From positions 1 to 58,484 of the forward strand of contig JAICKU010000014.1 in the NCBI GenBank assembly GCA_025927765.1: DNA of 58,484 nucleotides. The letters run 5' to 3'. A program made the translations under genes and the position numbers. Position 1 is the stretch's first letter; each line of letters starts with the position of its first letter. Below, one piece after another: positions 27,427-36,436 of this stretch. The DNA is from Burkholderiales bacterium (GTDB lineage: Bacteria; Pseudomonadota; Gammaproteobacteria; Burkholderiales; Casimicrobiaceae). A model generated the notes under the pieces. The model was not told where the DNA came from, did no database searches, and saw nothing but the letters and a program-made list of their open reading frames with translations.

Positions 27427-28473
27427 TCAGCCGGCAGTGGCGGCGCGGGGAAACAGCAGCAGCGCGTCGTGCGGCACGATCACCGCCACCGACGCGCCTT
27501 CGTCGATTCGTTGTTCCGCGTGCGCCCACACGTCGGCATCGTCGCTTTGCACCCGGTAGCGCCAGCCCTGCCCCACGTAGAGCGTCTGCACGACGCGCCC
27601 GTGCAGACGCAACTCGCCGTTCGCGGGTTGCGACGCGCTTGCATCGACGCGCGCCGTATCGCTGCGAAAGTGCGCGACGAGCCGTTCGCCGTCACCGCTG
27701 CCGCGGGTGACGCGCAGCGTGCCGTCGCGATCGCGCATCAGCGCCACGGCGTTGTCCGCGCCCATGAAGCCCGCGACGAACGCCGATGCGGGGCGATGGA
27801 AGATGTCTTCGGGGGACGCGTATTGCACGACGCGGCCGGCGTCGAGCACCGCGATGCGATCGGCGAGCGTCAGCGCTTCCTCGCGGTCGTGCGTCACGTA
27901 GACGGCGGTGATGCCGATGCGCTTCTGCAGCGCGCGCAACTCATGGCGCAGCTCGATGCGCACCTTGTAGTCGAGGTTCGACATCGGCTCGTCGCGGAGC
28001 AGCAGCGCCGGATCGCCGGCGCGCGCGCGCGCGCGCGCGACGCGCTGCCGCTGTCCGCCCGAGAGCTGCGTGACCGGACGCGACGCGAAGCCCTGCAGCT
28101 GCATCAGCGCAAGCAACTCGTCGACGCGCCGCGCGATCGCGTTCTTCGACGCGCCGCGCATGCGCATGCCGTAGCCGATGTTGCCGGCGACGCTCATGTG
28201 CGGCCACAGCGCATACGACTGGAACATCATCGCCGTGCCGCGCTTTTCCGGCGGCAGCGACGTGATGTCGCGGCCGTCGACGCGGATGCTGCCCGAGCGC
28301 GGCGTAACGAAGCCCGCGATCGAGCGCAAAAGCGTCGTCTTGCCGCAGCCGGAGCTGCCGAGCAGCGCGACGAGCTCGCCGCGCGCGACGTCGAGCGTCA
28401 CGTCGCTCAGCACGCGCACGTTGCCGTACGCGGCACATACGCGTTCGATGGCGAGAAAGGGATCGGAACTCAG
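27427..28473 (-). CDS. ABC importer ATPase, non-standard start and altered Walker B region
   Basis: About 348 residues. Walker A (GSSGCGKTTLL), Q-loop (MMFQSYALWPHMSV), signature (LSGGQRQRV), D-loop (SNLDYK) and H-loop (YVTHDREEA) are present, followed by a C-terminal TOBE-like domain. The Walker B strand reads ALLLRDEP instead of the usual LLLLDEP. The preceding helix reads ARARARA inside a (GC)n run at 28018-28039, where family members have ALARALA. There is no ATG, GTG or TTG in frame near the expected N-terminus; CTG 28473, overlapping the stop of the acidic ORF as CTGA, is the best start. Translation may depend on coupling. Confidence 0.85.
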   Translation of the reverse strand: MSSDPFLAIERVCAAYGNVRVLSDVTLDVARGELVALLGSSGCGKTTLLRSIAGFVTPRSGSIRVDGRDITSLPPEKRGTAMMFQSYALWPHMSVAGNIGYGMRMRGASKNAIARRVDELLALMQLQGFASRPVTQLSGGQRQRVARARARAGDPALLLRDEPMSNLDYKVRIELRHELRALQKRIGITAVYVTHDREEALTLADRIAVLDAGRVVQYASPEDIFHRPASAFVAGFMGADNAVALMRDRDGTLRVTRGSGDGERLVAHFRSDTARVDASASQPANGELRLHGRVVQTLYVGQGWRYRVQSDDADVWAHAEQRIDEGASVAVIVPHDALLLFPRAATAG

Positions 28474-28622
28474 GATCGTACTGCCTGCAGCGGCTCTTCG
28501 TCTTCGTCGTCTTCGTCGTCTTCTTCTTCGTCGTCGTCGAAGTCGTCGTCGTCGGGCGGATCGCCGATGGGCGTTTCGTCCAGCGTCACGCCGGCGTCCC
28601 GCAGCCAATCGATCGGTTCCAT
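28470..28622 (-). CDS. 50-residue highly acidic protein
   Basis: ATG 28622 is preceded by AAGGAGGG at ideal spacing. The first 22 residues (MEPIDWLRDAGVTLDETPIG) look ordered. From residue 21 to 43 almost every residue is Asp or Glu, encoded by a GAC/GAA trinucleotide tract. The stop overlaps the proposed CTG start of the ABC ATPase. I do not recognise a family. It could be a translational lead-in for the ATPase, a metal- or polyamine-binding peptide, or an acidic DNA-mimic-like protein; none of these is shown. Confidence 0.6.
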   Translation of the reverse strand: MEPIDWLRDAGVTLDETPIGDPPDDDDFDDDEEEDDEDDEDEEPLQAVRS

Positions 28623-28757
28623 CGTGCCCTCCTTCGAAGATTCATTTTGCCTGCGCGCGGTCCAACCCGCTGGCCGCGCCCGTTTTCCGCGCAGCATACC
28701 GCAATCGCCGCCCGCCCCGTTCACCGTCGGGCGTCCATCGAGGAGACACCTGCACGC

Positions 28758-29657
28758 ATGAGCAAACAGATGCAAGCCAAGATGACCGAACAGGAGCCGA
28801 AGCCTCCTTTCCCCGAGCAGCACCAGAAAGGCCCGGGCCTCGAATCGAAGCTCGATCCGCTGCCGCATTTCCACGCCGAGGCCTACAAGCCGGCCGGCAA
28901 GCTCGAGAACAAGGTCGCGCTGATCACCGGCGGCGATTCCGGGATCGGGCGCGCGGTCGCGCTGCTCTATGCGCGCGAAGGCGCCAAAGTGGCGATCGTG
29001 TACCTGCCCGTCGAGCAATCGGACGCCGACACCACGAAGAAGGCGATCGAAGAGGTGGGCGGCACCTGCCTGCAGATCGCCGGCGACCTCACCGACACCG
29101 CGTTCTGCGACAAGGTGGTCGAAAAGACCGTGCAGGAGTTCGGCACGATCGACATCCTCGTCGCGAACGCGGGGCACCAGAACCGCAAGAAGACGCTGCA
29201 GGACGTGACGGACGAGGAGTTCGACCGCACGTTCAAGACGAACATCTACTCGTACTTCCGCCTCGCGCGCGCCGCGCTGCGGCACATGAAGCCTGGCAGC
29301 GCGATCATCGCCACGAGTTCGGAAACGGGCATCCTGGGCTCGAAGCTCCTGCCCGATTATTCCGCGACGAAGGGGGCGATCAACGCCTTCACCAAGACGC
29401 TCGCGATGAACGTCCTCGACCGGCACATCCGCGTGAACGCCGTCGCACCCGGTCCCGTGTGGACGCCGCTCAATCCTTCGGACGCAGGCGAGACGCCCGA
29501 GCAGGTCGCGCAGTTCGGTGCCGACAGCCCGATGGGACGGCCCGCGCAACCGGAAGAACTCGCGCCGGCCTACGTGTTCCTCGCGTCGAACGCCGATTCG
29601 TCGTACATCACCGGGACGGTGCTGGAGGTCATGGGCGGGGAGACGACGGGCGGATGA
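28758..29657 (+). CDS. Short-chain dehydrogenase/reductase (YghA / stress-protein-39 type)
   Basis: 299 residues. An N-terminal extension of about 45 residues ending PHFHAEAYKPAGKLENK is typical of the YghA/GSP39 branch. The NAD(P) motif TGGDSGIGRAVA, NAG motif (LVANAGHQN), catalytic Ser region (IATSSETG) and YSATKGA with the Tyr-x3-Lys pair are all present. AGGAG upstream supports ATG 28758. Substrate unknown; members are often stress-induced aldehyde/alcohol oxidoreductases. Monocistronic, divergent from the ABC importer. Confidence 0.9.
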   Translation: MSKQMQAKMTEQEPKPPFPEQHQKGPGLESKLDPLPHFHAEAYKPAGKLENKVALITGGDSGIGRAVALLYAREGAKVAIVYLPVEQSDADTTKKAIEEVGGTCLQIAGDLTDTAFCDKVVEKTVQEFGTIDILVANAGHQNRKKTLQDVTDEEFDRTFKTNIYSYFRLARAALRHMKPGSAIIATSSETGILGSKLLPDYSATKGAINAFTKTLAMNVLDRHIRVNAVAPGPVWTPLNPSDAGETPEQVAQFGADSPMGRPAQPEELAPAYVFLASNADSSYITGTVLEVMGGETTGG

Positions 29658-29671
29658 GCGCGCGGGGCAAC

Positions 29672-30982
29672 TCAGTGCAGCTTGACGTGCGGCTCGGTGC
29701 GGCGCGTGATCATGCGCGCGACCGTATCGAGCGCCGTCTTCCAGAAACCGTGCAGCGCGAGCTCGTGCAGCTTGTAGAGCGACAGGTACATCATCCGCGC
29801 GAACCAGCCCTCGAGCCAGATGTTGCCGCCGGTCAGGCTGCCCATCAGGTTGCCGACCGTCGAGAACTCGCCAAGCGACACGAGCGAGCCGAAGTCGCGG
29901 TAGCGCCACGATAGGAGCGGCTGGTCCCGCAGCATGCGGCCGATCTGCTTCACCATGTGCGACGCCTGCTGGTGCGCCGCCTGCGCGCGCGGCGGCACGA
30001 TCGTTCCATCGCGGCCGAGCCACGGGCACGCCGCGCAGTCGCCGATCGCGAACACATGGTCGTCGCGCGTGGTCTGCAGCGTGGGCCGCACGACGAGTTG
30101 ATTGAGGCGGTTCGTCTCGAGCCCGTCGAGGTCGCGCAGGAATTCGGGTGCCTTGACGCCGGCCGCCCAGACGACGAGCTCGGCCGGAATGAATTCGCCG
30201 TCGGCGAGCTCGACGCCGTCGTCGCGCACCGCCGAAACGCGCGAAGACGTGCGCACGCTGACGTGCATCTGCGTGAGCAATCGCGCCGCGGCATCGGAGA
30301 TGCGTGCAGGCAGCGCCGGCAGGATACGCGGCGCCGCTTCGATGACGACGACGTGCATCTGCTTGTCGATGTCGACGTGGTCGAGGCCGTAGGTGACGAG
30401 CGTGCGCGTCGCGTTGTGCAGCTCGGCGGCCAGCTCGACGCCCGTCGCGCCCGCGCCGATGATCGCGATGCGAAGCTGCGAGCGGCCGAGCGGCCCGGGC
30501 TGCGCGTGCGCGCGCATGAACGCGTTGACGAGCCTGCGATGGAAGCGCTCCGCCGCGTCGGGATCGTCGAGCGAAATCGCGTGCTCCTGTGCGCCCGGCG
30601 TGCCGAAATCGTTGGTGCGGCTGCCGACGGCGATCACGAGCACGTCGTATGGCACGGCGCGCAGCGGCGTCACCGCCTCGCCGTGCTCGTCGACGAACGG
30701 CGCGACGTGCACCACGCGCGCCGCTCGTTCGAGCCCGGCCATTTCGCCGAGCAGGAACCGGAAGCGGTGCCAGTGCGATTGCGCGAGATAGTCGGTCTCG
30801 TAGACGCGCACGTCCATGCTGCCCGCGGCGATCTGGTGCAGGTGCGGCTTCCAGAAATGCGTGCGCGCGCGCTCGATCAGCGTCACGTCGACGCGGTCGC
30901 CGCCGCCGTACTTGTCGCCGAGCTTCGTCGCGAGCTCGAGGCCGCCTGCCCCGCCGCCGACGATGACGACGCGAAGGGTCAA
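29672..30982 (-). CDS. ndh: Type II NADH:quinone oxidoreductase (NDH-2)
   Basis: 436 residues. Two dinucleotide-binding motifs (VVIVGGGAGGLELATKLG for FAD and IAIIGAGATGVELAAEL for NADH), plus HVFAIGDCAACPW and a quinone-site-like AQAAHQQASHM. The C-terminal amphipathic region (residues about 385-436) would hold the enzyme on the inner face of the membrane. It transfers electrons from NADH to quinone without pumping protons. It follows the lipoamide dehydrogenase gene with a 94-base gap containing a palindromic repeat. Confidence 0.92.
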   Translation of the reverse strand: MTLRVVIVGGGAGGLELATKLGDKYGGGDRVDVTLIERARTHFWKPHLHQIAAGSMDVRVYETDYLAQSHWHRFRFLLGEMAGLERAARVVHVAPFVDEHGEAVTPLRAVPYDVLVIAVGSRTNDFGTPGAQEHAISLDDPDAAERFHRRLVNAFMRAHAQPGPLGRSQLRIAIIGAGATGVELAAELHNATRTLVTYGLDHVDIDKQMHVVVIEAAPRILPALPARISDAAARLLTQMHVSVRTSSRVSAVRDDGVELADGEFIPAELVVWAAGVKAPEFLRDLDGLETNRLNQLVVRPTLQTTRDDHVFAIGDCAACPWLGRDGTIVPPRAQAAHQQASHMVKQIGRMLRDQPLLSWRYRDFGSLVSLGEFSTVGNLMGSLTGGNIWLEGWFARMMYLSLYKLHELALHGFWKTALDTVARMITRRTEPHVKLH

Positions 30983-31012
30983 CGCGGTCGCGTTGCGGAC
31001 GACTCACCCGCC

Positions 31013-31063
31013 GCGCTGCCGCTCGGCTCCCTCGCCCCGCTTGCGTGGAGAGGGTGGGGGAGA
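31013..31063. repeat. GC-rich palindromic intergenic repeat (REP-like)
   Basis: The stretch CCGCTCGGCTCCCTCGCCCC, then a GCTTGCGTGG turn, then AGAGGGTGGGGGAGAGGGG forms an imperfect hairpin between lpdA and ndh. Similar CCCTC...GAGGG palindromes are widespread intergenic elements in proteobacterial genomes. Only one copy is seen here. Confidence 0.5.
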
Positions 31064-31076
31064 GGGGAGTCGATCG

Positions 31077-32840
31077 TCATTTCGTCCGCTGCGGCGGCAG
31101 GTCGGTGCATACGCCTTCGTAGACTTCCGCCGCCATGCCGATCGATTCGGACAGCGTCGGATGCGGGTGGATCGTCTTGCCGATGTCGACGGCGTCGGCG
31201 CCCATCTCGATCGCGAGCCCGATCTCGCTGATGAGATCGCCCGCGTGCGTGCCGACGATGCCCCCGCCGATGATCCGGTGCGTGCCTTCCTCGAAGAGGA
31301 GCTTCGTGAAGCCTTCGTCGCGGCCGTTGGCGATCGCGCGGCCGGACGCGGCCCAGGGGAACAGGCCCTTGCCGTATGCGATGCCCTTCGCTTTGCATTC
31401 GTCCTCGGTCACGCCGGTCCACGCAACTTCGGGATCGGTGTACGCGACCGACGGAATCTGCCGCGCGTCGAAGTACGACTTCATGCCCGACGCGGCCTCG
31501 GCCGCGACGTGGCCTTCGTGCACGGCCTTGTGCGCGAGCATCGGTTGGCCGGCGATGTCGCCGATCGCGAAGATGTGCGGGACATTCGTGCGCATCTGCT
31601 CGTCGACCGTCACGTAACCGCGCTCGGTCACCTGCACGCCCGCCTGCGCGGCGCCGATCGCGTTGCCATTGGGAATGCGGCCGACGCCGACGAGCACGAG
31701 GTCGTACACCTGCGCTTCGCCTGGCGCGTTCTCGCCTTCGAAGCCGACGCGAATGCCGGCCGGCGTCGCCTCGGCCGATGCCGTCTTCGTCTTCAGCATC
31801 ATCCGGTCGAAGCGCGGCGCGTTCACCTTCTGCCACACCTTCACGAGATCGCGGTCTGCGCCCATCATCACGCCGTCGAGCATCTCGACCACATCGATGC
31901 GCGCGCCCAGCGACGAATACACGTTGGCCATCTCGAGGCCGATGATGCCGGCGCCCACCACGAGCATGCGCTTCGGGACGAGCGGCAACTCGAGCGCACC
32001 GGTCGAATCGACGATGCGCGGATCGGCGGGCATGAACGGCAGATGCACCGCTTCGCTGCCCGCGGCGATGATCGCGTGCGCGAAGCGGATCGTCTTCGTC
32101 TGCCCGGTCGATTCGCGGCCACTGCCCTGCGTGAGCGTCACCTCGAGGTGATGCGCGTCGAGAAAGCGGCCGACGCCGCGCACGACCTCGACCTTGCGTG
32201 CCTTCGCCATGCCCGCGAGGCCGCTGGTGAGCTTCTTCACCACGCCGTTCTTGAAGTTGCGCAGTGCGTCGAGATCGATCGCCGGCTCGCCGTAGCGAAT
32301 GCCGTGCGACGCCATCGTCTTCACTTCGTCCATCACGAACGCGGTGTGCAGCAGCGCCTTCGACGGAATGCAGCCCACGTTGAGGCACACTCCGCCGAGC
32401 GTCGCGTATCGCTCGACGATCACCGTCTTCATGCCGAGATCGGCGGCACGAAACGCGGCCGAGTAGCCGCCGGGGCCCGCGCCGAGGACGAGCATGTCGC
32501 ACTCGATGTCGGCCCTCACCCGGGGTGCGGGCTGCGCGGGCTGCGCGCGCGAAGCGGCAGGCTGCGTCAAAGCCCGCGTCGTCTCGGACGGCTGAACCGA
32601 CGACGCATCCTCGAGCGTCAGGATCGGCGTGCCCTGCGACACCTTGTCGCCGATGTTCACGATCACCGCCGAAACCTTGCCCGCCGCCGGCGACGGCACG
32701 TCCATCGTCGCCTTGTCGGATTCGAGCGTGACGAGCGGATCCTCGGGCTTCACGACATCGCCCGGCTTCACCAGCACGTCGATCACCGGCACGTCGCTGA
32801 AGTCGCCGATGTCCGGAACCTTCACTTCCATGGTCGCCAT
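31077..32840 (-). CDS. lpdA: Dihydrolipoyl dehydrogenase (E3) with N-terminal lipoyl domain
   Basis: 587 residues. Residues 1-80 are a lipoyl domain with the modifiable Lys in ESDKATMDVP. A Pro/Ala linker leads to the flavoprotein with redox-active disulfide GGVCLNVGCIPSK, the NAD motif VVGAGIIGLEMANVY and the C-terminal HPHPTLSE active-site base. It reoxidises dihydrolipoyl groups of a 2-oxoacid dehydrogenase. Lipoyl-E3 fusions are usual for the pyruvate complex in betaproteobacteria, where aceE and aceF normally precede. Here neither is present and aspartase lies immediately upstream. Confidence 0.93.
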   Translation of the reverse strand: MATMEVKVPDIGDFSDVPVIDVLVKPGDVVKPEDPLVTLESDKATMDVPSPAAGKVSAVIVNIGDKVSQGTPILTLEDASSVQPSETTRALTQPAASRAQPAQPAPRVRADIECDMLVLGAGPGGYSAAFRAADLGMKTVIVERYATLGGVCLNVGCIPSKALLHTAFVMDEVKTMASHGIRYGEPAIDLDALRNFKNGVVKKLTSGLAGMAKARKVEVVRGVGRFLDAHHLEVTLTQGSGRESTGQTKTIRFAHAIIAAGSEAVHLPFMPADPRIVDSTGALELPLVPKRMLVVGAGIIGLEMANVYSSLGARIDVVEMLDGVMMGADRDLVKVWQKVNAPRFDRMMLKTKTASAEATPAGIRVGFEGENAPGEAQVYDLVLVGVGRIPNGNAIGAAQAGVQVTERGYVTVDEQMRTNVPHIFAIGDIAGQPMLAHKAVHEGHVAAEAASGMKSYFDARQIPSVAYTDPEVAWTGVTEDECKAKGIAYGKGLFPWAASGRAIANGRDEGFTKLLFEEGTHRIIGGGIVGTHAGDLISEIGLAIEMGADAVDIGKTIHPHPTLSESIGMAAEVYEGVCTDLPPQRTK

Positions 32841-32882
32841 GCTTGAATCCCTTCTTGTTGTTCTCGCTGGCCGACGCGGCGG

Positions 32883-34301
32883 TCAGTCGCGCGCGGCCTT
32901 CGGCATCGGCCGCGGCCGCGTCAGCACCTCCGGCTGCAGGATCTCGTCGAGCCGCTCCTTCGACAAAAGGCCGCGCTCGAGCACGAGATCGTAGACGCTG
33001 CGTCCCGTCGCGAGCGCTTCGCGCGCGATTTCCGTTGCGTTCGCGTAGCCGATGTACGGATTCAACGCAGTGACGACGCCGATCGAATTCTCGACGAGGC
33101 CGCGCAGCCGCTCGCGATTCGCCGTGATGCCCTTCACGCAGCGATCGGCGAGCACGAGGCAGCCATTGCGAAGATGGGTGATGCTCTTGAAGAGGCTGTA
33201 CGCGATGATCGGCTCGAACGGATTCAACTGCAGCTGGCCGCCCTCGGCGGCGAAGCTCACCGTGATGTCGTTGCCGATCACCTCGAACGCGATCTGGTTC
33301 ACGACTTCGGGAATCACCGGATTCACCTTGCCGGGCATGATGCTCGAGCCCGCCTGCACGGCCGGAAGGTTGATCTCGCCCAGCCCCGCGCGTGGGCCGC
33401 TCGACAGCAGCCGCAAGTCGTTGCACGTCTTCGACAGCTTGACCGCGACGCGCTTCAGCACGCCGGACAGTTGCGCGAAGGCGCCCGCATCCTGCGTCGC
33501 CTCGATCAGGTTCGGTGAGGTGACGAGCGGAATCCCGGTGATCGCCGACAGCCTGCGTGTGACGAGTTCCGCGTACCCGGGCGGCGCGTTGATGCCGGTG
33601 CCGATCGCGGTCGCGCCGAGGTTGATTTCGCGGATGAGCGTCGAGGCCTCCTTCAACCGTTCCTCGTCTTCGCCCAGCATCACCGCATAGGTCGAGAACT
33701 CCTGGCCGAGCGTCATCGGCACGGCGTCCTGCAACTGCGTGCGGCCCATCTTGAGGATGTCGTGGAACTCCTCGGACTTCTGCTCGAACGCGTGCCGCAG
33801 ATGCGCCATCGCGTCGACGAGCCGGAAGATGCCGAAGTACGCCGCCACCTTGATCGCCGTCGGATACACGTCGTTGGTGCTCTGGCTCATGTTGACGTGC
33901 TCGTTCGGGTGCAGGTGCTTGTACTCGCCCTTCGCGTGCCCCATGAGCTCGAGCGCGCGGTTCGCGATCACCTCGTTCGCGTTCATGTTGGTCGACGTGC
34001 CCGCACCGCCCTGGATCACGTCGACGACGAACTGATCGGTCAGGCGGCCCTCGCGGATTTCCTCGCAGGCCTTGACGATCGCGTCGGTGCGCGCCTGGTC
34101 GAGCAGGCCGAGCTCGTTGTTGGCGCGTGCCGCGGCCTCCTTGATGGCGGCAAGCGCGCGAATCAGGTCGAAGTAGCTCGAGATCGCCGTGCCTGTGATC
34201 GGAAAATTCTCGACGGCACGAAGCGTGTGGACGCCGTAGTAGGCGTCGGCGGGAACGTCGCGGTTGCCGAGGAGATCGTGCTCGCTGCGGGTTTGGGCCA
34301 T
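32883..34301 (-). CDS. aspA: Aspartate ammonia-lyase
   Basis: 472 residues, start ATG 34301 (AQTRSEHDLLGNRDVP). The superfamily signature GSSIMPGKVNPVIPE is intact, and the NMNANEVIANRALELMG and GRTQLQDAVPMTLGQEF blocks match aspartase rather than fumarase. It converts aspartate to fumarate and ammonia, useful anaerobically to feed fumarate. It lies 42 bases upstream of lpdA, same strand, probably co-transcribed. The divergent gap to the next gene (34302-34464) shows no clear FNR box. Confidence 0.92.
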   Translation of the reverse strand: MAQTRSEHDLLGNRDVPADAYYGVHTLRAVENFPITGTAISSYFDLIRALAAIKEAAARANNELGLLDQARTDAIVKACEEIREGRLTDQFVVDVIQGGAGTSTNMNANEVIANRALELMGHAKGEYKHLHPNEHVNMSQSTNDVYPTAIKVAAYFGIFRLVDAMAHLRHAFEQKSEEFHDILKMGRTQLQDAVPMTLGQEFSTYAVMLGEDEERLKEASTLIREINLGATAIGTGINAPPGYAELVTRRLSAITGIPLVTSPNLIEATQDAGAFAQLSGVLKRVAVKLSKTCNDLRLLSSGPRAGLGEINLPAVQAGSSIMPGKVNPVIPEVVNQIAFEVIGNDITVSFAAEGGQLQLNPFEPIIAYSLFKSITHLRNGCLVLADRCVKGITANRERLRGLVENSIGVVTALNPYIGYANATEIAREALATGRSVYDLVLERGLLSKERLDEILQPEVLTRPRPMPKAARD

Positions 34302-34464
34302 GAGGTTCGAAAGGCGTCCGCGGATCATCCGCCGAAGCCTGCAATGTACGCGGAATCGCAGGCACGCCGGTGCGCCGGGCCGCCGATTGCAATTCTTACA
34401 GCGATGACAGGGGCGGTGGCACGCGCCAAAATGAACGTTTGCACGTCATCGACAGGAGGCTTGC

Positions 34465-35043
34465 ATGATTGCCGAGACACTCTTTCGGGCGGCGACGTTC
34501 GTCACCGGCGTCGGGCTCGCTGCGACGGCGACGGGCGGCGGGCAGTTCACGCTGTCGAGCAGCGACTTCTCGCCGGGCGGTAAGCTCGCCGACGAGCAGG
34601 CGTTCGACGGCATGGGCTGCACCGGCCGGAACCTGTCGCCCGAACTGCGCTGGAGCAATGCGCCGGCGGGCACGAAGAGTTTCGCGCTGATGCTGCACGA
34701 TCCCGACGCGCCCACCGGCGGCGCCGGCTGGTGGCATTGGATCGCGTTCGACATTCCCGCGACGGTCACCGAGTTGGCGAAGGGTGCCGGCAAGCCGGAC
34801 GGCTCAGCGATGCCGCGCGGCGCGCAAACGGTGGCCAACGACTACGGGCAGCCGGGCTACGGCGGCCCGTGTCCGCCCGAAGGCGACAAGCCGCACCGCT
34901 ACGTGTTCACCGTGTACGCGCTCAAGGTCGACAAGCTCGGCGTGCCGAAGGACGCGAACGCGTCGACTGCCGGCTTCATGATCAATGCGAACGCGATCGG
35001 CAAGGCGTCGGTGACGGGGATGTACGGGAGACCGAACAGATAG
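34465..35043 (+). CDS. YbhB/YbcL-type Raf-kinase-inhibitor-like (PEBP) protein
   Basis: 192 residues with an N-terminal hydrophobic stretch (about 1-24) that is likely a signal peptide. The PEBP ligand pocket is visible in LMLHDPDAPTGGAGWWHWIAFDIP and GYGGPCPPEGDKPHRYVFTVYAL. Bacterial members bind small anionic or phospholipid-like ligands; the role is unknown. ACAGGAGG precedes ATG 34465. A GGGTCAG palindrome begins a few bases after the stop. Confidence 0.9.
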   Translation: MIAETLFRAATFVTGVGLAATATGGGQFTLSSSDFSPGGKLADEQAFDGMGCTGRNLSPELRWSNAPAGTKSFALMLHDPDAPTGGAGWWHWIAFDIPATVTELAKGAGKPDGSAMPRGAQTVANDYGQPGYGGPCPPEGDKPHRYVFTVYALKVDKLGVPKDANASTAGFMINANAIGKASVTGMYGRPNR

Positions 35044-35048
35044 CTCGA

Positions 35049-35138
35049 GGGGCCAAAAGTAGGGTCAGACTCGACGTTCCGCCCCCACGACGGCGCAGAA
35101 AATCGCCGGAAAGTAGAGTCGGACCCTACTTTTGCCCC
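35049..35138. repeat. GGGTCAG palindrome, copy 1
   Basis: The left arm (35049-35072, core AAAAGTAGGGTCAGACTC) and right arm (35116-35138, core GAGTCGGACCCTACTTTT) are inverted repeats of about 23 bases with one substitution and a one-base gap, around a 43-base spacer. It begins 6 bases after the PEBP stop. It is related to the elements at 36973, 40724, 45664 and 56223. Confidence 0.7.
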
Positions 35139-35223
35139 GACTTCCCCTTCGCCTCCCACAGCGTCGACGCCGACGTACGCGGGCCCGTGCGGCGGGAAGG
35201 AACGCGGATCGAACGCGCGACCG

Positions 35224-36357
35224 CTACGCGGGAACGAGCCGCAGGCGCGTGATCTCCGAAGGTGCGCCGAGGCGCTTCGGCGGCCCCCAGTAGCCGGTGC
35301 CCCGGCTAGTGTAGACCCACAATTGCCCGAGGCGCGCGAGGCCGGCCGTGAACGGCTGCTGGAAGCGCACGAAGAAATTCCACGGCAGGAATTGACCGCC
35401 GTGCGTGTGCCCGGAGAGTTGCAGGTCGAACCCCGCGCGCGACGCGGCCGGCGCGGAGCGCGGCTGGTGTGCGAGCAGCACCTTGAGCGCGTTCGCCGGC
35501 GCGCCGGCGATCGCCTTCTGCGGATCGCTGCGATGCGCGGGCACGAAATGGTGCGCCGTGACGTCGGTCACGCCGGCGACCACGACCGATTCGCCGTGGT
35601 GTTCGATCACCACGTGCTCATTCAGCAGCACGCGGATGCCGAGCCTTTGCAACTCGCCGATCCACGGCTGCACGCCCGAGTAGTACTCGTGGTTCCCCGT
35701 GACGAAATAGACGCCGTGACGCGACGTGATGTCGCCAAGCGGCGCCGTGTGCCGCGAGAGTTCGGGTACGGTGCCGTCGACGAGATCGCCGGTGATCGCG
35801 ACGATATCCGCGTCGAGCGCGTTGACCGCGGCGACGACCTGTTCGACGTGCGCACCGTCGATGGTCGGTCCGACGTGCACGTCGGTGATCTGCGCGATCG
35901 TGAAGCCGGCGAGCGCCGGCGGCAGCGACGCGATGCGGATCTCGACGTCGCGCACGCGTGCGACGCGCCGTGCGTTGACGTAGCCCACGAGCGTGAGCAG
36001 CGCCGTCAGCAGCGGCACGGCGATCGCACTCGCCGGCAGGACCGTCGACATGGGCACCGCGACATGACCGAGCAGCGTGACACCGGCAAGGGCCAGCAGT
36101 ACGACGTCGCGAACGATCGTCAGCACGACGAGCGTCGAGAACGCGCCGAGCGCGATCAGGCCCGCCCACATGAGGAGGCGCGCGCGTCCCGCAGCGCGCG
36201 TGCGCCGCAGGCGGAAGCCGTACGGAATGAGCCACGCCGACGCCACGAGGATCAGTGCAGCCGCGACGACGCCGGCGGCGCCGAACGGCAGGTCGGGCAG
36301 GATGCGGACCGCGACGTAGCCGTGCAGCAGCAGGAGAAGAACGCGCATGCGCGACAT
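35224..36357 (-). CDS. Membrane-anchored metallophosphoesterase
   Basis: 377 residues. The first 130 or so contain four hydrophobic helices. The calcineurin-like domain follows with all metal motifs: ITDVHVG (DxH), GDLVDG, TGNHEYY (GNHE) and SGHTHGG. The YaeI/YkuE-like branch includes UDP-2,3-diacylglucosamine- or phospholipid-related hydrolases, but no substrate can be assigned. ATG 36357 or 36348 are equally possible. It is divergent from the damaged intradiol dioxygenase gene. Confidence 0.88.
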   Translation of the reverse strand: MSRMRVLLLLLHGYVAVRILPDLPFGAAGVVAAALILVASAWLIPYGFRLRRTRAAGRARLLMWAGLIALGAFSTLVVLTIVRDVVLLALAGVTLLGHVAVPMSTVLPASAIAVPLLTALLTLVGYVNARRVARVRDVEIRIASLPPALAGFTIAQITDVHVGPTIDGAHVEQVVAAVNALDADIVAITGDLVDGTVPELSRHTAPLGDITSRHGVYFVTGNHEYYSGVQPWIGELQRLGIRVLLNEHVVIEHHGESVVVAGVTDVTAHHFVPAHRSDPQKAIAGAPANALKVLLAHQPRSAPAASRAGFDLQLSGHTHGGQFLPWNFFVRFQQPFTAGLARLGQLWVYTSRGTGYWGPPKRLGAPSEITRLRLVPA

Positions 36358-36436
36358 GGAGACTAAACTGGGGGCGGGACAGGTGCGTGCAAGGCGAAGC
36401 CGAGGAACGATCGTGAAACATCTTGAACGACCGGCG

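Noticed and set aside
28018-28039. (GC)n alternating run as a Z-DNA or regulatory element
   Set aside because: It lies inside the ABC ATPase coding sequence and is explained by Arg-Ala codons; kept only as a possible error-prone site.
28497-28553. Trinucleotide CTT/CGT repeat as a microsatellite-type phase-variable tract
   Set aside because: It is the coding tract of the acidic protein. Units are of mixed codons and multiples of three, so length changes would not shift frame.
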